Below are positions 42,250 through 44,767 of a DNA stretch of 44,767 bases, one piece after another. The notes below the pieces were generated by a model that was not told the DNA's origin, searched no databases, and was given only the letters and a program-made list of their open reading frames with translations. Position numbers and translations under genes: made by a program. This DNA comes from Spirosoma fluviale (GTDB lineage: Bacteria; Bacteroidota; Bacteroidia; Cytophagales; Flexibacteraceae), in contig CAMCXM010000011.1 of NCBI GenBank assembly GCA_945883425.1, positions 1 to 44,767 on the forward strand. The letters are read 5' to 3'. The first letter of the stretch is position 1; every line of letters starts with the position of its first letter.

Positions 42250-43443
42250 ATGCAATCAGTCAAATCACACCGAATCGAATCCATTGACCTCCTCCGGGGA
42301 TTTGTCATGGTTGTTATGCTTTTGGATCATGCTCGCGATTTCTTCCATTTCGGAAACATCACCGCCAATCTGAACCCTTTGAATCCGGTTGAAAGTTCTG
42401 TACCAGTGTACCTAACCCGCTGGATTACGCATTTATGTGCTCCCACTTTTGTTGCCCTTGCCGGAATTTCTATTTTTCTGCAATTGGAAAAAAGTAAGTC
42501 CAAACCAGGATTTAGCTTGTCTTCGTTTTTATTAACCCGGGGTATCTGGTTTATTTTTCTGGAGCTCACGATTATCCATTTTGGATGGAGCTTCAATCCT
42601 TTATTTCAGGTTTTTTATCTTCAGGTCATCTGGGCGATTGGAATCTCGATGGTTTGCATGGCTGCTTTGATTCACCTTCCATGGAAACTGGCATTTGGTT
42701 TGGGAGTTCTGATCACATTGCTGCATAATCTGTCCGATTCATTTGAACCCGAAGCCATCAACCTGACAGGAATTGTTTGGGCATTTTTGCATGAGGGTGG
42801 CAGAATCTTTTTGGGTGGTGAGCGTTTGATGTATGTTGCCTATCCCTTCATTCCATGGCTCGGCATAATGTTGCTGGGATTTGGTGCCGGTCCTTTGTTT
42901 CTGGCATCAACCAAGGCTGAATACCGTAACAGAATACTAAAAATTACAGGATTTTCTTTTCTACTTTCTTTTCTTGCAATACGAATTTTCAACCAGTTTG
43001 GAGACCCAAATCCCTGGAAATCAATACCAGGAAGCCGATCATTCTGGTTTGAGTTTTTTGATCTTGACAAATACCCGCCATCTCTTCTGTTCGCTCTGGC
43101 TACTCTGGGAATAGGTTGTTTTTTGCTGATCTTTTTTGAAAAATACCGAAGCCCTTTCCGAAGAGCTTTTCTGGTTTTCGGTCGGGTACCGTTCTTCTTT
43201 TATGTTCTTCACCTCTACCTGATTCATATAGTGGCATTGCTCGCCGTTTTCATTCGGGGAGGCACAATGCAGGAAATCAATTTTAACGACAATTTCGGAG
43301 GCATTCCTCCGGGTTATGATTTTGGAATCGCCGGTGTGTATGTATTCTGGCTAGTTTGCCTACTGCTTCTGTTTCCGGTTTGTTCCTGGTTTGAAAAAGT
43401 AAAAGCAGCGAGGAAAGATTCCTGGTGGATCAGTTATCTGTAG
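42250..43443 (+). CDS. HGSNAT-like membrane acetyltransferase (DUF1624)
   Basis: A 397-residue polytopic protein. The first helix carries RIESIDLLRGFVMVVMLLDHARDF, the hallmark of the heparan-alpha-glucosaminide N-acetyltransferase/DUF1624 family, with the candidate catalytic His in DHARDFFH. About ten membrane segments follow, and WITHLCAPTFVALAGISIFL is also family-typical. The late segment LVFGRVPFFFYVLHLYLIH and the C-terminal helix close the fold. Such proteins move acyl groups across membranes to sugars; the substrate here is unknown. No operon partner; the Dabb gene is convergent, 3 bp away. Confidence 0.9.
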   Translation: MQSVKSHRIESIDLLRGFVMVVMLLDHARDFFHFGNITANLNPLNPVESSVPVYLTRWITHLCAPTFVALAGISIFLQLEKSKSKPGFSLSSFLLTRGIWFIFLELTIIHFGWSFNPLFQVFYLQVIWAIGISMVCMAALIHLPWKLAFGLGVLITLLHNLSDSFEPEAINLTGIVWAFLHEGGRIFLGGERLMYVAYPFIPWLGIMLLGFGAGPLFLASTKAEYRNRILKITGFSFLLSFLAIRIFNQFGDPNPWKSIPGSRSFWFEFFDLDKYPPSLLFALATLGIGCFLLIFFEKYRSPFRRAFLVFGRVPFFFYVLHLYLIHIVALLAVFIRGGTMQEINFNDNFGGIPPGYDFGIAGVYVFWLVCLLLLFPVCSWFEKVKAARKDSWWISYL

Positions 43444-43446
43444 TGG

Positions 43447-43827
43447 TCATTTTGTACTGGGTTCAGCCTCTTCTTCATAATCGGCGATGTTCCATTCGGC
43501 TACCTCCTTCCAGGCATTGGCCGCTTCTACATGCGCCGGATGCGTGAGGTAATTCTGGAGATCCTTTTTCGAATCGAACACCACATGGAGTCCATAATCA
43601 AAGGCAATCGGACGGGTCGAAAAATTCTCTCCGGCCGACCAGTCCGCGATAAACGGGATTTTACGAGGTAACGCATTTAGTAACGTTACAGCTTCTTTGT
43701 ATCGTGGATCCGATTTCAGAATTCCTGGTTTGAGCTTGAACAAAACAAGATGGGTAACCTGTCCCTGAGAAAAGCCCATGAAGGTGAAGGCAAACAGGAA
43801 AAGAAGCAGAACCGGTATTTTTTTCAT
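43447..43827 (-). CDS. Exported Dabb (stress-responsive alpha-beta barrel) protein
   Basis: A 126-residue protein with a Sec signal (about 1-20, ending GFSQG) and a Dabb ferredoxin-like domain (about 23-118): VTHLVLFKLKPG, the LLNALPRKIPFIADWSAGENFS strand-helix, DYGLHVVFDSKKDLQNYLTHPAHVE and a final strand. Dabb domains are found in small oligomeric proteins, often of unknown role; export is less usual. Acidic tail EEEAEPSTK. Single gene, convergent with the acetyltransferase gene. Confidence 0.88.
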   Translation of the reverse strand: MKKIPVLLLFLFAFTFMGFSQGQVTHLVLFKLKPGILKSDPRYKEAVTLLNALPRKIPFIADWSAGENFSTRPIAFDYGLHVVFDSKKDLQNYLTHPAHVEAANAWKEVAEWNIADYEEEAEPSTK

Positions 43828-43882
43828 TCTTGAACTGGAAAAGATTTGGCTAATAAAGGAGTTATCCGGATCATTTCCTCCC

Positions 43883-43890
43883 TAATTTTG
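43883..43890 (+). promoter_or_regulatory. TAnnTTTG element upstream of the YitT gene
   Basis: TAATTTTG fits TAnnTTTG exactly and lies 30 bp upstream of the ATG at 43921. No clear -33 TTG at the expected spacing. Confidence 0.45.
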
Positions 43891-43920
43891 ATCCATTAAA
43901 ACAAACCCCATTAAAAGCCA

Positions 43921-44767
43921 ATGCATCCACTTTGGAAAAAAGTTCTGGGTTCCGGCATCTGGACAAAGGTCTCGTCGATCCAGGCGCTGAGATCACCTGC
44001 CCGGACCTTTTCGCATGGGAAAGGAATGAGGTCTTTGCAAATCCAGATTAAAAGACTGAGTCTGGATTTTTTCATGCTTTCACTGGGCATTCTTTCTGCC
44101 GGCTTCGGCCTCAAAGGCTTTCTCCTTCCAAACAACTTTATTGATGGCGGTACAGTTGGAATTTCCCTCCTTGTTTCAAAAGTGACCGGCTGGTCTTTTT
44201 CGAGCTTACTGATCATTATCAACCTCCCGTTTATTCTTCTTGGTTATCGGACGATTGGAAAGGAATTCGCATTTAAAACGGCTTTTGGCATTCTGGCATT
44301 ATCTGTAGCCGTGGCAGTCCTCCCCTATCCACAGATCACTGCCGATAAATTACTGGTTTCGGTTTTTGGCGGATTCTTTCTTGGAGCAGGGATCGGACTT
44401 TCGGTCCGGGGTGGAGGTGTGATCGATGGAACAGAAGTAATGGCCATTAATGCATCCCGAAGCTTGGGCCTTACGATTGGCGATTTCATTCTGATCATCA
44501 ACTTTTTTATCTTTTCAGTGGCCGCCTGGCTCTTGTCACTTGAAACCGCGATGTATTCCATCCTCACCTACCTGGCTGCCTCCAAAACAGTAAATTTCAT
44601 CATTGAGGGAATTGAAGAATATACAGGTGTCACCATCATTTCTATTAAAACAGAAGAAATTCGTACGATGATTTTGTCTGGCCTTGGCCGTGGAGTAACC
44701 ATTTACAAAGGCGAAAAGGGTTTTGGAAAAAAGGAGGACGGGAACAAGGAAATTGACATTCTGTACA
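43921..44767 (+). CDS. YitT family membrane protein, cut by window edge
   Basis: An open frame from ATG 43921 to the right edge (282 codons seen). After a basic start (MHPLWKKVLGSGIW...), which may be trimmed by a later ATG near 44029, come membrane segments: FFMLSLGILSAGFGLKGFLL, SLLIIINLPFILLGY, FGILALSVAVAVLPYP and VFGGFFLGAGIGLSVRGG. GTEVMAINASRSLGLTIGDFILIINF is typical of YitT (DUF161/UPF0750). The soluble C-terminal DUF2179-like domain begins at about GVTIISIKTEEI and continues as GRGVTIYKGEKGFGKKED past the edge. Function of the family is not established. Confidence 0.9.
   Translation, partial: MHPLWKKVLGSGIWTKVSSIQALRSPARTFSHGKGMRSLQIQIKRLSLDFFMLSLGILSAGFGLKGFLLPNNFIDGGTVGISLLVSKVTGWSFSSLLIIINLPFILLGYRTIGKEFAFKTAFGILALSVAVAVLPYPQITADKLLVSVFGGFFLGAGIGLSVRGGGVIDGTEVMAINASRSLGLTIGDFILIINFFIFSVAAWLLSLETAMYSILTYLAASKTVNFIIEGIEEYTGVTIISIKTEEIRTMILSGLGRGVTIYKGEKGFGKKEDGNKEIDILY

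Noticed and set aside
1-44767. tRNA, rRNA, CRISPR, prophage or intact insertion sequence
   Set aside because: I looked in all gaps and saw no cloverleaf, rRNA-like segment, repeat-spacer array, integrase or full transposase.

Overview
The window looks like a chromosomal segment from a free-living member of the Bacteroidota, probably not a gut Bacteroidales. Four things point that way. There are three very large type IX secretion system (T9SS) cargo proteins with gliding-motility or Por-type C-terminal sorting domains. There is a PorP/SprF outer-membrane partner. Many families seen here are typical of the phylum (CTC-type L25, S16 with an Ala-rich tail, sigma factor plus barrel-fused anti-sigma-like protein, DUF4861, DUF7033, DUF1573, Bacteroidota-type tryptophan dioxygenase). 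Finally, TAnnTTTG-like -7 promoter elements (TACCTTTG, TACTTTTG) lie upstream of several genes. I see no rRNA, tRNA, CRISPR array, prophage or intact insertion sequence. The genus cannot be named from this sequence.

Layout. Positions 1-6000 hold housekeeping genes: rpsP (cut by the left edge), a polytopic glycosyltransferase-like membrane protein, a TIGR01777 epimerase, a lipoprotein, and the prs-rplY operon with a strong terminator. A class III aminotransferase follows (6018-7193). Positions 7386-18887 are a two-gene minus-strand operon of giant secreted proteins: a 1444-residue GEVED/PKD protein with a Por-type tail, then a 2376-residue protein of about 19 Ig-like repeats with a gliding-motility-type tail. 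Positions 19318-25200 carry a SprT-like metalloprotease with a duplicated C-terminal module, a YcxB-like protein, a lipoprotein, a DUF7033 deacetylase-like protein, and an ECF sigma factor overlapping its presumed membrane anti-sigma/barrel partner. Positions 25221-31812 are metabolic and envelope genes: two exported small proteins, DUF4861 coupled to a type III polyketide synthase, and tryptophan 2,3-dioxygenase divergent from glutaryl-CoA dehydrogenase. Positions 31813-32802 are a long, hairpin-bearing, nearly gene-free stretch. Positions 32803-39295 are a third giant PKD protein followed 25 bp later by PorP/SprF. The rest are single genes: methyltransferase-like, MBL hydrolase, DUF1573, HGSNAT-like acetyltransferase, Dabb, and a YitT protein cut by the right edge.

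How it works together. The clearest theme is surface display by T9SS. The three giant proteins and the PorP/SprF protein form two loci that could present long, disulfide-rich or PKD-based fibres for adhesion or gliding, but the core T9SS machinery is not in this window. The divergent kynA/gcdH pair fits aromatic amino-acid breakdown. Nothing here amounts to a clearly new defence or mobile system. The most unusual items are the higher-order three-domain duplication in the 2376-residue protein, the duplicated SprT tail, two long nested palindromes, a possible hidden frameshifted gene around 32086-32422, and the mirrored kynA/gcdH promoters.
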